NCBI RefSeq assembly: GCF_001625305.1
Contig: NW_017803910.1
Span: forward strand, 2,769,754 to 2,833,753
From: Branchiostoma belcheri
Taxonomy: Eukaryota > Chordata > Leptocardii > Amphioxiformes > Branchiostomatidae
Length of the DNA: 64,000 bases
Direction of reading: 5' to 3'
The notes beneath the pieces were generated by a model. It made no database searches, was not told where the DNA came from, and saw only the letters and a list, made by a program, of their open reading frames with translations. Below, one piece after another: positions 21,439 to 33,100 of this stretch. The stretch's first letter is position 1, and the number at the start of each line of letters is the position of its first letter. Both the position numbers and the translations under genes were made by a program.

Positions 21439-22213
21439 GTCTTCTTGAACAGTGAGAAGCGACCGGGTTGCGGTAAAGTTGGAGCGGCACGACAGACACC
21501 AATCTGTGTCTCCCTCCGATTTCGCTAACCGGTACCCTTTATGACTGCTTACTTGAAACACGTTTTCTTTTATATCTGTTTTAATTTATTCAAATTACAA
21601 CAGGATGCATCTTGACGAATGCTCGATGGGGAAAGATCATCAAGGTCGCCGGTACTTATTTCTATCCCGTCTTATCTTCTTTGTGGATGCATAAAATTGA
21701 TGAGATGAAAACCTTTGGCTAATCAAATCTTGGGAAAGCCGACTTGTTAATTGATTTGGACCAAAAGCTCATTTGGAGATATGGACAACTGCCTTTAGAG
21801 AATATGTGGTATCTTCTTCTTGGCAATCACTCGTGATCTTTATTTGTAATCAGATACAGAGTCATGTACAGATACATAGTCATGCACAGATACAGATTCA
21901 TGTACAGATATACAGACTTTCCGAGTATGATGACCGTGTCAGCCCCTGCACCTGAGTGAGGGTCACAGTTGACACGGTAGCCTTCGCGTGAATTTGTTTA
22001 AGGTGGATAACAGGTTGCGAATCTGAGACCCACACACTTGGGCATCCGTCTTCCCCAGCGGATCCATCGAGGGAGACATGCTGGTTCCGGTTCGGGTGCT
22101 TGCAGCGAGCTGCCGGTGACTTGGTTACGCTCAAGTTCCGCCTTGATCACGCCAGCCCGCCTGGCGCTGCTCTCGTCCGCCAGCTGAAGACAACTGCCGT
22201 TGGAGACTTGACC
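21439..22213. other. Upstream region of GPCR A
   Basis: A possible promoter remnant cataaaggg lies on the minus strand near 21535-21543, aligned with the TATA box of the paralogue. A short tandem array based on cagatacagattcatgta lies near 21850-21915. No gene is seen. Confidence 0.45.
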
Positions 22214-22366
22214 CTCTAATTGAGGGGGGATACGTGTAAAGTGCCTTTCCCAAGGGCACAACGTCGGTGCGCATGTTCGGACATGCCCCCGTGCTCCGAC
22301 CCAGGTTCGAACCCGGGGCTCCTTGTTGAGCGCCGAACGCTCTATCCACTACGCCACACGACGCCA
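22214..22366 (-). mobile_element. tRNA-derived SINE
   Basis: On the minus strand it reads ggcgtagtggatagagc (A-box region) and then ggttcgaacc (B box, 22304-22313), followed by the family-specific tail gtgcccttgggaaaggcact. It is not a tRNA gene: no cloverleaf acceptor closes. Relatives are at 22876-23018, 33107-33364 and about 16440-16600. Confidence 0.85.
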
Positions 22367-22875
22367 CCATATATGTGGTATAAAACGATTAAAAACGAGG
22401 GCAAACTTTCTGAAACTTTCTTTGTAATGAAGCACGACCTCGTGCTTCATTCATTATCATGCACCGAGAACATTAGACTAACGTGCTTTGACGTGCTGAT
22501 TGTGTACCCAATGAAGGCCACACCACTTCGTTTAACAAATGACACTCTAATGAGAACCCAGATCTAACGAAATAGGCAGAAGGCTTGATTACCACATGTT
22601 TATATTTTTGACTGTACCGGGTGATTCCCGTATTCATGTTGTCATTTTGTTTGTTTGTTTCGCATAACCGCATTTAGGCGTAACACACCAGTTTTGTACA
22701 TGTAAGTACCAGCTGCGTAAGACCGGACTGTAAGGTTTGAACCACTCACACCGGGAAGGTCCCCTGCTCTTTTCGATAAGTGCGGTGGGCTCTTCAACGT
22801 GCGTGGGGTGTGGCTCTCCCAAACACGGGACCTCCATTTAACTTCCTATCCGGGGACGTCCGTAACAGGTACTCA

Positions 22876-23018
22876 TTTCCACCTGAGTGAAGTGAGGAAA
22901 GTCGTGTAAAGTGCCTTTCTCAAGGGCACAAGATCGGTGACAGGGTAGGATTCGAACCCGGGTCCTCTTGGTCCTGAGCCAAACGCGCTACCGCTACGCC
23001 ACACGACCCCACGACGTT
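22876..23018 (-). mobile_element. tRNA-derived SINE, second copy
   Basis: Same family and orientation as the preceding one. The B box gattcgaaccc lies near 22949-22958, the A box near 22994-23004, and the gtgcctttctcaagggcaca tail at 22911-22930. Confidence 0.85.
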
Positions 23019-23103
23019 GCATATATTCCAATAGTTGAACGAGCAAATGGCTCATAAATAATATAGGATAGTGCACCACACAGTTATAACGGTCCAACAG
23101 AAT

Positions 23104-23109
23104 TTTATT
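23104..23109 (-). other. Candidate distal polyadenylation signal of GPCR B
   Basis: AATAAA on the minus strand, about 740 bp past the stop at 23851. A nearer alternative lies at 23715-23720, inside a repeat unit. Confidence 0.4.
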
Positions 23110-23471
23110 TACAAGTATTTGAATCTACAGTCGATGATCCAAGATAAAGTAGATATCAAAACAGTCATTAACAGTTCTCTATGTTATACAACAAAATGTA
23201 CAGCCAAAAGTGCACGAAAGACGACTACATTACATTGACTTGCAATTCTAAGCTGTCAAGAACCAAAGTTTCAAAGTCACGACCATCCACTTGCAAAATA
23301 GATTATTAAACTGACAATAACAATTCCTAAACATTACATCTACATCGCAATTATAATTAGACATTGTAACCATATACAATTTCAAAATTACATTGCATTA
23401 CATTGTACCACTATATACTACTTTTACGTTTTACGTTCTTATAACACATGTCAACGTTCATTTTTGCTACA

Positions 23472-23780
23472 GTAATGGTATTCACCAATACAGTAGTCAT
23501 GCTACAAGCTACATTGCAATCATAACGACAGCATTGTAGCTGTATACAATGATATATAGCATTTTACAATTTATTTTTCTTCTAACACAACCGAACATTT
23601 TGACTAGTACACTAATGATATTCACCAATACAGCTGTCATGCTACAAACTACATTGTAATCATCATTACAGCATCATACAACGTCAAAAATACATGATAT
23701 TTACCATTTTACAATTTATTTTTCTTAAACACAACTGAACATTTTACAGTAATGATATTCACCAATACAGTGGCCACGCT
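23472..23780 (-). repeat. Tandem about 140-bp units in the GPCR B 3' region
   Basis: The phrase taatg-(g/a)-tattcaccaatacag recurs at about 23472, 23608 and 23751, with ttttacaatttatttttctt between copies. Each of two units therefore carries its own AATAAA (minus strand), so repeat number sets the number of possible 3' ends. Confidence 0.8.
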
Positions 23781-23850
23781 AAAAGCTTCAATAGTCTGCT
23801 TCATCTACAAGTAAGCTATTTAGATTTTAAACATGTGAAATGAATTATAA

Positions 23851-24969
23851 CTACTGTGCAATGACTGCCATGTCCATGTTAGCCGGATGTACCTGTTGTG
23901 GTGGGTTGAGACACCGCCATAGCCTGGCCCAACCGTTCCGAAAACTGTTCCAGACCACGCTTCTCAGCGTCGGCAGTCGGAAGGCGTACACGAGAGGGTT
24001 CACAATGGGCACTAACCACACGACAACGACGAAGACAACCCCGAAATGTACGTTCATTTTGGGATTGTTTTCCCAGCCGTTGTAGATGGTGACGAGAATC
24101 CTCACCTGCCAGGACAGGAACAGCAGCCAGGCGAGCAGGAACACGGCTATGATGACGAGCACACTTCTGGCTTTCTTCTGCGCGAGGACGATCTGATGCT
24201 GGTTCATGTGCACGCGGCCGTTCTCCCGTTGTTCCCCGCCCTCCACCACGGCCAGGCGCCGTCGGAGCGCCAGGAAGACCCGCGCGTTGGTGAACACCAC
24301 CACGGCAACTCCCGCCGTGCACAGGACAGTCATGAACAGGATGTAGCTCCCCTCCACCGCGCCCAGGAAACACAGCCTGTTTTCTGCAGTGTCCATCGAG
24401 TCGCAGTTCCACCCCATCATCGGAGAGAAGCAGAGCAGAGCTGCGGAGACCCACGCCCCTGCCACCGCCCCCAGCACGTGTTCACCTCCGACGGTGGCGT
24501 GGTAGAAGATGGCGTGTTCCACGGAGACGTAGCGGTCCATAGAGAGCAGCACCAACCCCGTGAGCGATAGGATCACAGGGAAGTGCAGCACCGTGACTAG
24601 AAGTAAGACGTATTGTCGATACGCCACGATATCCGTTATCTCGAGCATGACATTGCCGACTACATTGGTCATGATGTCGGTGACGGCGAGGTTGGCTATC
24701 AGGTAGTACAGCGGCGTGTGCTGATGCAACTTCGCCACGGCAAAGACGACCAGGCTGTTCAGCAGGTTGCCGATGACACTTGTTGTGATCGTGAGGACCT
24801 CCCTGCCGGGAAAGTCGAAGGGACCCCACCTCGATCCGGCACAAGTCATCTTCACAGTCTCGTAGGTCAGGATTTCGCCCAGACCGTTTCCCGCGAACCA
24901 CTCCAGGCACGGGCCCGTGCCGTTGGGAAGGGTAAACGTCGTGATGGTGTCGCTGATGTTCCCCTCCAT
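23851..24969 (-). CDS. Intronless MECA/EDG-type rhodopsin-class GPCR, paralogue B
   Basis: A 372-aa single-exon receptor from MEGNISDT, homologous to the receptor at 20284-21438 along its whole length (LEWF in the N-tail, FPGRE before TM1, PLYYLIANLAVTD, SMDRYVSVEHAI, MMGWNC...C, NPLVYAF). It shares the missing TM3 cysteine, two ECL2 cysteines and AWLLF in TM6. The upstream 17 codons of the open frame are probably untranslated. Head-to-tail orientation and similarity show a local tandem duplication; the SINE pair lies between the copies. The C-tail is short. The ligand is unknown. Confidence 0.92.
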   Translation of the reverse strand: MEGNISDTITTFTLPNGTGPCLEWFAGNGLGEILTYETVKMTCAGSRWGPFDFPGREVLTITTSVIGNLLNSLVVFAVAKLHQHTPLYYLIANLAVTDIMTNVVGNVMLEITDIVAYRQYVLLLVTVLHFPVILSLTGLVLLSMDRYVSVEHAIFYHATVGGEHVLGAVAGAWVSAALLCFSPMMGWNCDSMDTAENRLCFLGAVEGSYILFMTVLCTAGVAVVVFTNARVFLALRRRLAVVEGGEQRENGRVHMNQHQIVLAQKKARSVLVIIAVFLLAWLLFLSWQVRILVTIYNGWENNPKMNVHFGVVFVVVVWLVPIVNPLVYAFRLPTLRSVVWNSFRNGWARLWRCLNPPQQVHPANMDMAVIAQ

Positions 24970-25076
24970 GGCCCTCTTGAAGATGCACACTACTACTGAG
25001 GAGCGAGCGGGTTTTAGCAACGTTAGTGAGGTACGACGGATGATTGACGTTTGCCTCCCTCTGAGCTTGGTCTCCC

Positions 25077-25082
25077 TTTATA
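25077..25082 (-). promoter_or_regulatory. TATA box of GPCR B
   Basis: TATAAAGGGA on the minus strand lies 108 bp upstream of the MEGNIS start codon, a sensible distance for a short 5'UTR. The paralogue has cataaaggg at the equivalent position. Confidence 0.65.
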
Positions 25083-25599
25083 ACGACGCAGGCGTTTGGT
25101 GCGTAGGCGTGCGCGTATCTGCTTTTGATTCACCCGAAACACATTAGGGAAGATTATCCGGGCCAGTGGTCTATCCTGTTCGTGGATGCATAGGATTAAA
25201 GAGATACATTTCCATTAACGACATTATACTCGATGATTAACTGTGTTGCTACAGATTTATATTGTCATCACCGTCATCGTACTGATATACAGTGGAAACA
25301 CTAGAGGTGCTTTGAGGTACGTACTGATCAAATGGCATACAAACTCCTTTCTGACTGGAAATGGCATAGAGACAACACTGTTGTAGATACTAGACTGCCG
25401 AGCTTTTAAATTTGACATATGCACGCCATTAAATGTCACATTTACACGCCAAAGTCCATCTTCAAATGCGTCAGATTACACGTGTATGAAATGCCACGAG
25501 AACGTGGTACAGAAACCTGTTTCTCTTTCATCATCTTTCACCTTTCACGCTAGTGCGAATCTTCCTCCGTTCTGACGAGTTTCCGTGATGATTAAGAAG

Positions 25600-25990
25600 A
25601 TTAGACGGACGGTCCTGCAGATGGGCTCCGTTTTCATCGTGCCGTAAAACACAGGAAAACACGTTATTATTACATCACCCGCTGTCACATTTCCGCTGGG
25701 TCCACAGACGATCAAACCGGCAGTTGCTAGTCCCCTCCTTTTGATTTGCTTTAAAAAAACGAAGCAATTTGACCCACCAGGCTGTAAATCCGGTAGTACA
25801 GCGGTCTTCTGCTCTATTTCCTGACAACGTGGAAGACAACAAAGCCGCCGAGGCGTTAGTTGTCTGTTGGGAAAGTCCAACACTCCACCGAACCAGTTAC
25901 CTGGTTCCCAGAGTCTGCCTTCTCTTCTCAGTCTGGAACGTCAAGTGAAACTCTCGTTGACGAGGAACGCTCTGATGGTAGCGGGGCTTC
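25600..25990 (-). pseudogene. Third GPCR paralogue, broken relic
   Basis: On the minus strand GNWFGGVLDFPNRQLT matches the segment before TM1 of the intact receptors (RWGPFDFPGREVLT). In a shifted frame RRPLYYRIYSLVGQI matches the TM2 start (HTPLYYLIANLAVTDI). Between them about 30 nt are missing and the frame is broken. Later TMs are not recognisable. It is a tandem duplicate that decayed. Confidence 0.7.
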
Positions 25991-26950
25991 CTTGTCCTTC
26001 TCCCGTTGGTAATAAAATACCGAATGGAATTCTAAATACACACTGGCGAAATGTCCGACGCCCAACGTAACCCTGGTGACCTCGACTTAATCTGCACTGG
26101 ATGAGCAGTCCTTCAGTCTCCTATAGTCTACAAATATCTTGCTTACCTTTTCAGTGCTGCCTGTGGAGAAATTATGAACCAGATTCCAGGAGAAATTGCG
26201 AGATCCTTTCCTCGTTAGAAGACGAACGAACTTGTGGCTACTGCAGACCTTTTCCCTCTGCTTATCTGAAGAACAATCAACGCGATTACATAATTACTGC
26301 AATCATTTGCATGTGACAAACTAGAAAAATTTGGTTAACTGTTTTGTTAATAGCATTTTCATCATCTTCATGGCGATATATGATCGATCGATCCTGCTTG
26401 CCCGTCAAAATTAGCTTTGTAGGCATGAGAAAGTGACCAACTGTGGTTCTTTTTTATTGTTTCCGCCTTTGACACAGGTGGGTGTAACAACGAGGTCGGT
26501 CTATGGCAGCATTATTCTTATTTCTATTATGAACCATTTTGATTGCAATTAGTGAAATTAAAAACTGTTGTTGCAAACGAGCTATTCTGTCATGCTGAAT
26601 GATAACATGAAAAACACGTTGTGTGTTTCCATGCGCGCCAATTTTGCAGACGCGATCTCTCCAAGTCGTTACTCTGATACATGTATTAATCATAACGGAA
26701 CGAAATACCATCTGCCGACTGTTTTGATAATAAAAATAACATTGACATTGAAATACCAAAACATCATCTCCCACATCTGTAGTCATGACAACTTACAAAC
26801 ATACCACAAACACCACACATGCACAACGCAACACGTAACCTTCTCCACAAAGGTATTATATATATATAGCATTTGGCATGGCTCCATGTACATGTGGCCT
26901 TTTTAGCTGATACCTTGTACCAAGAAACACAAACAGTCATTGATGGGAAA
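25991..26950. other. Intergenic interval, no gene seen
   Basis: I see no exon chain between the GPCR relic and the presumed 3' end of the semaphorin gene. A short (ta)n run lies near 26857-26868. Confidence 0.5.
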
Positions 26951-26951
26951 C

Positions 26952-26957
26952 TTTATT
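26952..26957 (-). other. Candidate polyadenylation signal of the semaphorin gene
   Basis: AATAAA on the minus strand, 2.9 kb beyond the stop at 29832. The interval 26950-29831 has no coding signal and is probably a long AT-rich 3'UTR or downstream sequence; nearer signals exist inside the MITE at 28005-28402. Confidence 0.35.
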
Positions 26958-27941
26958 TTCTGTCACATCATGAGTTGTTGATACAGTATGCAGATACTAC
27001 ATGCAGTACTCAGTTCAAGTCCATAATGTAATTGCTTTAGAAACCTGTATCAAATTATCACAAGTGAACTACCATTTTTGTACTGTAACATTCAGGAGTG
27101 ATCTGGACATTAGCAAACTTGCTGAAATTAAACAACTGCTTAGAATTTCAACCACAGATATTATTTTTACTTGATCACCTTTGGGACGATCCTAGAACTA
27201 CCATGAACTTATTCTTTTAATCCAACAGCCACCATATTGAATTGTTATGGACCTAGGGGTGTATAACATTACATAGTACGATGCAGAGTTAGAATTTTCA
27301 AATTTACAATTCCATCAAGTTGCTGGTACTCAGTTTCTACGCAGATTGCACATTAATTGCTACATATATTTACAGGCTGGCAGGTCTATACTATACATAC
27401 AAGGCAATCATAACATATTCACTATTACAAACATGGTGGAAAATGGTTAACACGTTACTCATTAAGAAATATTGGCAATAGGTAGTACAAATGTACCTAT
27501 CCAGAAACTTTGGGAGTTTGGCTAATGCTATATGCTCAAAGTTATGATGATAACTGTGTAGTAAACTTTGATGGCAAAACTTTTACAGAACATGCATGTT
27601 TTGACAAAAAATTTCATTGAAATTCTGGCTAAATGTAGGTAAAACATACAGTTACATATTTCATGACAACAGGTCTTAAATTAAGAGATGACAACTCTAA
27701 CACTGGAGTTAGGTGTGACACGGTGAAATTCATTCAATATTTCATGGACTTACTAGTATCAACAAATTTGTGCACCAAATTTTCTACCTTTCAAACTGTA
27801 CAAAATGTGTATGACCTATGGATAATGATGAAAGTCTACATTTTAACTAGATGATGTTACGAATGGGTGCATTAATAAGGAACAGTTCCTACTAACCGTG
27901 ACTTTTTGGTCTACCAATCCAGCTGGTAGATTTTCAGCATG

Positions 27942-28469
27942 TTACAAAGCTGTCATGCCTTATAACTCGGCCATTCAATAGATTCATCCAAGCACCAACG
28001 ATTAGGCCATGTTGATTTGATTATATGGATGACATCCACGCGCGCATGAATTTTCGGCCATTTAAAAAAAAAAAAAAGTTTTCAACCATACGGTAAATCG
28101 AACAAAACAGTTGCAAAATGAGCAAAAATATACCATAAGTTACAAAAGAAATTAATAAAAACTATACCAATGTCGTAGAAGGCCAAAATCAAACGAAAAA
28201 AGACGAAATTGTAAAGAAATGAATTTGAAGACTAGATTATTCGCCAAACCATATTCTGTGCCATTTGCTCAACCCTCATGACCACGTAGATTTCATAATG
28301 AAAAGAACTTTTTTATTTGCAAAACTTCTTTTTTATTCGCACGCGCGCATCAGTTTTGGGGCTTCCGGAGGATGTCATCCATATAATTAAATCAACATGG
28401 CCTTACAAAGCTGTCATTCCTTATCACTCTGCCATTCAATACCAGATTCATCCAAACACCAACAATTAC
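27942..28469 (+). repeat. 63-bp direct repeat split by a MITE
   Basis: Units 27942-28004 and 28403-28469 both start ttacaaagctgtcat and share ccattcaata and cagattcatccaa-like sequence. The MITE at 28005-28402 occupies exactly the junction. Confidence 0.85.
28005..28402. mobile_element. Harbinger-like MITE, GGCCATGTTGATTT ends
   Basis: Terminal inverted repeats of about 33 bp (ggccatgttgattt, then attatatggatgacatcc) bound 398 bp and are flanked by TTA on both sides. A 3-bp TWA target and GG-type ends are typical of PIF/Harbinger. No transposase is present. Confidence 0.85.
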
Positions 28470-29831
28470 AGTGGCCCTTAAATGTGCATGAATGCTATCA
28501 TTAACTAACTATGTATAAGTACATACTGATCTAGTGATTGTGAGGGTCACTCTACTCGTCAAAGATTTCAATCTGGACAATCAAAGATTTCTTCTTACTC
28601 CTTACTATCTAAACAGGATCAACATACACACTGTATGTCTTTCACCATCATTTTTGACCTCACATGGCAGAAAATTTGCACTTGGCTTTGTCACTCTTAT
28701 TTTCTGGCATATGCATCTGGAAACAGAGAAATCCTCAATATCTATGTATAAAGAAAATCACACACAATCTAGTATCATATGCGCTATATACATGTACACA
28801 AGCAGGTTAGCATTGAAATTTCCAGAAATATACACCTTACTTTCTTCTGAATCATGATTCAGAAATCAATGGCCATTTCATAGACCTTCTTATTATACAA
28901 ATACAGACTATCCTTTCATTGAAATTTGGCACACATTCAGTACTGTGGTAGATACCAGGCAGTTTCTTGATGTATTCAACAACATTTTGTATAAAAATAG
29001 AGATTGTGAGATATCTAAAGTCAGGTGTATCATATACAATGTTTTGTTTACATGATGAAAATGAGATGCTATTTCAGAAGAGAATGCTCTTGGATGGCAT
29101 AATATGGCTTAAATTCACAATTGCGTGAGTTTCAAAGTAAAGGATCTGGCAAAAAGCCAGGATGATTGTTTTTGTCAGAAAAACAAGAAAATAAATTGGA
29201 AGAAAGCCTTTGAGTATCCCGAGTCATTTCCAAAATCACAGCCTTTGATTGCGATAGAAACTGGTGTACGTGAAAGTCCTGAGTGTGCCTACAAGTATTG
29301 GAATACAGGATTAAAGAGTTGGCAGTGCTAAGTACTGGTATTCAATATAACTACACAAATCACAAAATCTTACCAGGAATTCTACCAATATGGCTTGTCA
29401 GCATCAAGTCAATAAAGAATCATCAAATTCACAAGTTACAAAAGCACCTGGAGAAGTCTCTCACAAGAAAAGTTATCCATTTGATACATCAAGTGAGGAA
29501 GTCCAGCAAAGTTTCTGACAAAAATTCAGCATTGTCTTGCACTTCATTGCTTTGTATTGCCCTTTTGAGTTCACCAAATTTCTCCACATTTTTTTCTTCC
29601 ATCAACACACTAGATTAATCCAGTTGAATTTCCAGAAGCAGTTTGCAGTCTGCGGCCATTGGTCCACCATGTAGCGGCGCCTCTATGCAGTTCTGAAGAG
29701 CACTGCAGTACTGGTATTCCTGCTGTCCTTGGCTCTCAAATGCTCACATTTTTCCCCTGTATGGGTCCATGTATACAAGAGGAGCAATACTTGAGTTCAG
29801 TACGCTCCATTAAGATCACAAAAAATCTCCA

Positions 29832-30124
29832 CTAGTCCCAGAAAGGGTCTTTATACGTCGCATATTTTGGATCTCCTTTACTCGCCTCGTATACCGTCAT
29901 CTTAGGCTTCGTGTTGATCATTTTCTTGTTGTTTGGTTTGTTGACGTTTACGTGTTTGTGACAGGGGTGTATTCTGGACTCTTGGAAGCGCAGGTAGTAG
30001 ATGTATGATCCTAAGAACAGAGTTCCTCCCAGAAAGAAGGAGGCTATTCCTGCGATGATGATGTAGATTAGGTCGATCTTTTTATTCCAGTTTCTAGAAC
30101 GGACCGGCTGGATGTTGACATCAT
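29832..30124 (-). other. Transmembrane and cytoplasmic exon (25)
   Basis: It encodes a hydrophobic span ([20 protein letters not shown] onward) followed by about 54 cytoplasmic residues with basic ([13 protein letters not shown]) and tyrosine (VYEA, KYATYKD) elements, ending at TAG 29832-29834. The tail is shorter than that of vertebrate SEMA5A. Confidence 0.93.
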
Positions 30125-33100
30125 CTGGAAGACACAAGAAAAATCCATCAGAGATCTAGATGGCAGACGTTATCCCCTCAAGTGCCCTCTAGCAAAACAT
30201 ACATACATACATCTCAAAATGGAAGGATACCTACTGCTATACATGCATTCGATTTACATCATCACCAGGACTCCAGGAAGAATAGTGTGAATTACCACAC
30301 TAATGGAGATCCTAAACAAATAAACAAACAAACAATTGCAAATGAAAACAAAATCCTTCTGTAGCGAGAAGTAAATGGAAAGTCAGGAAGACCTCACCCA
30401 GGATGACATTAGGTTGGCAGGGTTGTTCCTGTGTAGTGTTTCCCCTGCAGTGTCCAGGGAGGGGCGGGTCCTCCCCACACTCCCTGGTCCTCCTGCGCAG
30501 CCCGAAGTCATCACAGGCTGACCAGGGGGTCCAGTGTCTCCAACCGTTTACTGTGTGGACAGAGGAATGTACAGGAGCATGTAAAATCTTTGTTGGATTG
30601 TTTTTGACATTTTGATATCAATAATATTTCTGGACACTGAATTAATGACTCTTCCTAAGACATCCTGATGCAAAAATCCTGATTCCACTAAAAGAAAATA
30701 TACAATGTTTTGAGAAATTATTGTATAATAATTAATTAATTAGAGCCAGGTGCAGCTATGGCTGGACAGGCCTGTATGAGAATGGCAGTCTCTGCCACAA
30801 AGGGCACTTCAGTTAACAACACACACTCAGTTAACAGTATATTTCAGACGTACTCAGACATGGGTGTGTGTTGCATGTCTCCTCTTTCCGCCTGTCCCCG
30901 TCACATTGACCCATCCCGAAGCACGTCCGAGTGCGGAAACGCGTCCCGCCATCGCACGAAACGGAACAATGGGACCACTCCGACCAACAGGACCACGTGC
31001 TGTTAGCTGGGGACAAGAAACAGCACATTTGTAGCATACAGTAGGATCAGTTAGACCATGAAAAAATGTTAAATTTCTATGTAATCACATTGCATTGTAG
31101 ATAATCATGTTCAGGTTTAACTTGGATGATTTTACCAAGTTATCAGCCCTTTTTTTTAGATCAATGAGGACTAACTAGAATCTATTTGACTTTTCTCAAC
31201 TCATAAAACTTTAAATGAAAAGAAATACCATGTATCGAATCAAAAGATAATTGGTCATAGAGCTTGCTACTTTACTCTCACTCCTTTTAAGAGTTTATTT
31301 AAGGTTTTAATAATCATTACGAACATCAAATTGCGTTGCTGTATTACTGTAAAATAGAATTGTAGAATGGAATAGACAGTATTTTTCAATGTCCAAGTTT
31401 CCAACTGGACCCTGCCCTACCTGTACAAGGTGCCATGGTACAGTCCTTGTAGATGACATCCGGCCCCAGGCAGGGCGAACCACCGCCGCTGGGAGGGGGG
31501 TTGTTACACTGCCGCTGCCGTGTTCTCACCCCCGAGCCACAGCTCACTGTACATGGCGACCATGGTAACCAGCTGGACCACACCCCATGGACAACTCGAG
31601 CTGGACCTGATAAAACAGTATGTATAAATATAAATACATGCATACATACATACATGTACATATATACATACATGTGCATACACATTGAATTTACATTGAT
31701 GAAGATTAGACATTCAGGTAAACAATTTGATTCGTCTTTGAATAACGGTACTAATTTTGTGTCTTATTGGTGGTACCTGGTGCAGCTGTGGTCATACCGA
31801 TTGGCTAAAACGGCATAGCCTTAATAAAGATTATTCGTTATCCAGTAAGTGTTGTACCTTTAGTGGCGCAGGAGTGTCTACTGTTGGGGTCACAGTAGCG
31901 CATGTCCAGCCTGCGATGTCCCACCCATAACAAGCTGTCGTCTGGCACGCGGGCTTTACACACGTAACGCACACGGCCCTCATAGTAACCACCCTGGTCC
32001 GTGATGTTCATGTGGATCCACGGGCTCCAAGGGGTCGACTTTCGGGTTTCTGTTAGAACATTTTTAAGATGACATGAAAACAATGACAATAAAAATACAC
32101 TGTACAACAGTTCCTGAAAATAGTCTTCCAGTTCATGATTTCTGCATCCAGTAAATTCACGACCAAGGACTGTCTACTACTACTTCTACTAAATTCAATC
32201 AGCTGCAGGAATCAAGGATGATTTGAAAGACATTCCCTATTATCGGATAAGTGGATTTTTTTATCCAAATATCTTGGGTGAGCATCTACAGGACTGTGTA
32301 AAATAGTGTTAAATATAGTACGGTTGTATATACCTACCCGGACAGTTTTGAGTGTTGCAGCTCCTGTACTCCTTATCACACCCCGAGGGACACTCCTGGG
32401 CGGTGCACATCCGGGTCCTCTCCTGTATCCCTCCGCCACACTTCCTGGAACATCGCGACCATGGCGACCAGTCCAGCCACACCCCTTTGGCCTCTGCAAG
32501 AACGTAGGGAAAAACATTTAATGTTTCAAAACCCACACTTTGAACCCTGCACATATGTGTACAAAGGACTTTCTTAACCTAAATTAAAGGAATATTAGGA
32601 AAAAAGCTCTTATAAGGTAAGGTAAAGGTACATGTATTCCCACTTTTTTGACAAAGAGGCAATCATGAAAAGTCATCTGTGTTTGACCCAGTGTTGACGT
32701 CACACTTCATAGAAGCCATGTGACAAGTCTTACTGGGTCAGTCTACTGAGAAAAACCAGAGTGACTGGTCAAAAGCTATAGGTAAGAACAAACAAGCAAA
32801 CAAACAAACTCTGGGTTCTGGACCTAACAACCTGCCATTACGCCACACAACCCCACTTATCATCAGAAGCTGTTTAACAACCTGACAAACAAACAAGCAA
32901 ACAAACATATATGAAGTCTAAATACTCACCCGGACATGGTGGGTTGTTACAGACGAGATGTTCCTGACTGTATCCCACACACAGCCTGCCACCGTACTGG
33001 GGTGCGGGGTTGGTGCAGGACCGGTGTCGCATCTTCACTGCCGGGCCGCACGTTCTCGAGCAGCATGTCCACACTGACCACTCCGACCAGCCCCCGTTAA

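Noticed and set aside
22304..22313. B-box ggttcgaacc suggesting a tRNA gene
   Set aside because: The surrounding sequence is a SINE shared with other loci; no full cloverleaf with paired acceptor stem is seen.
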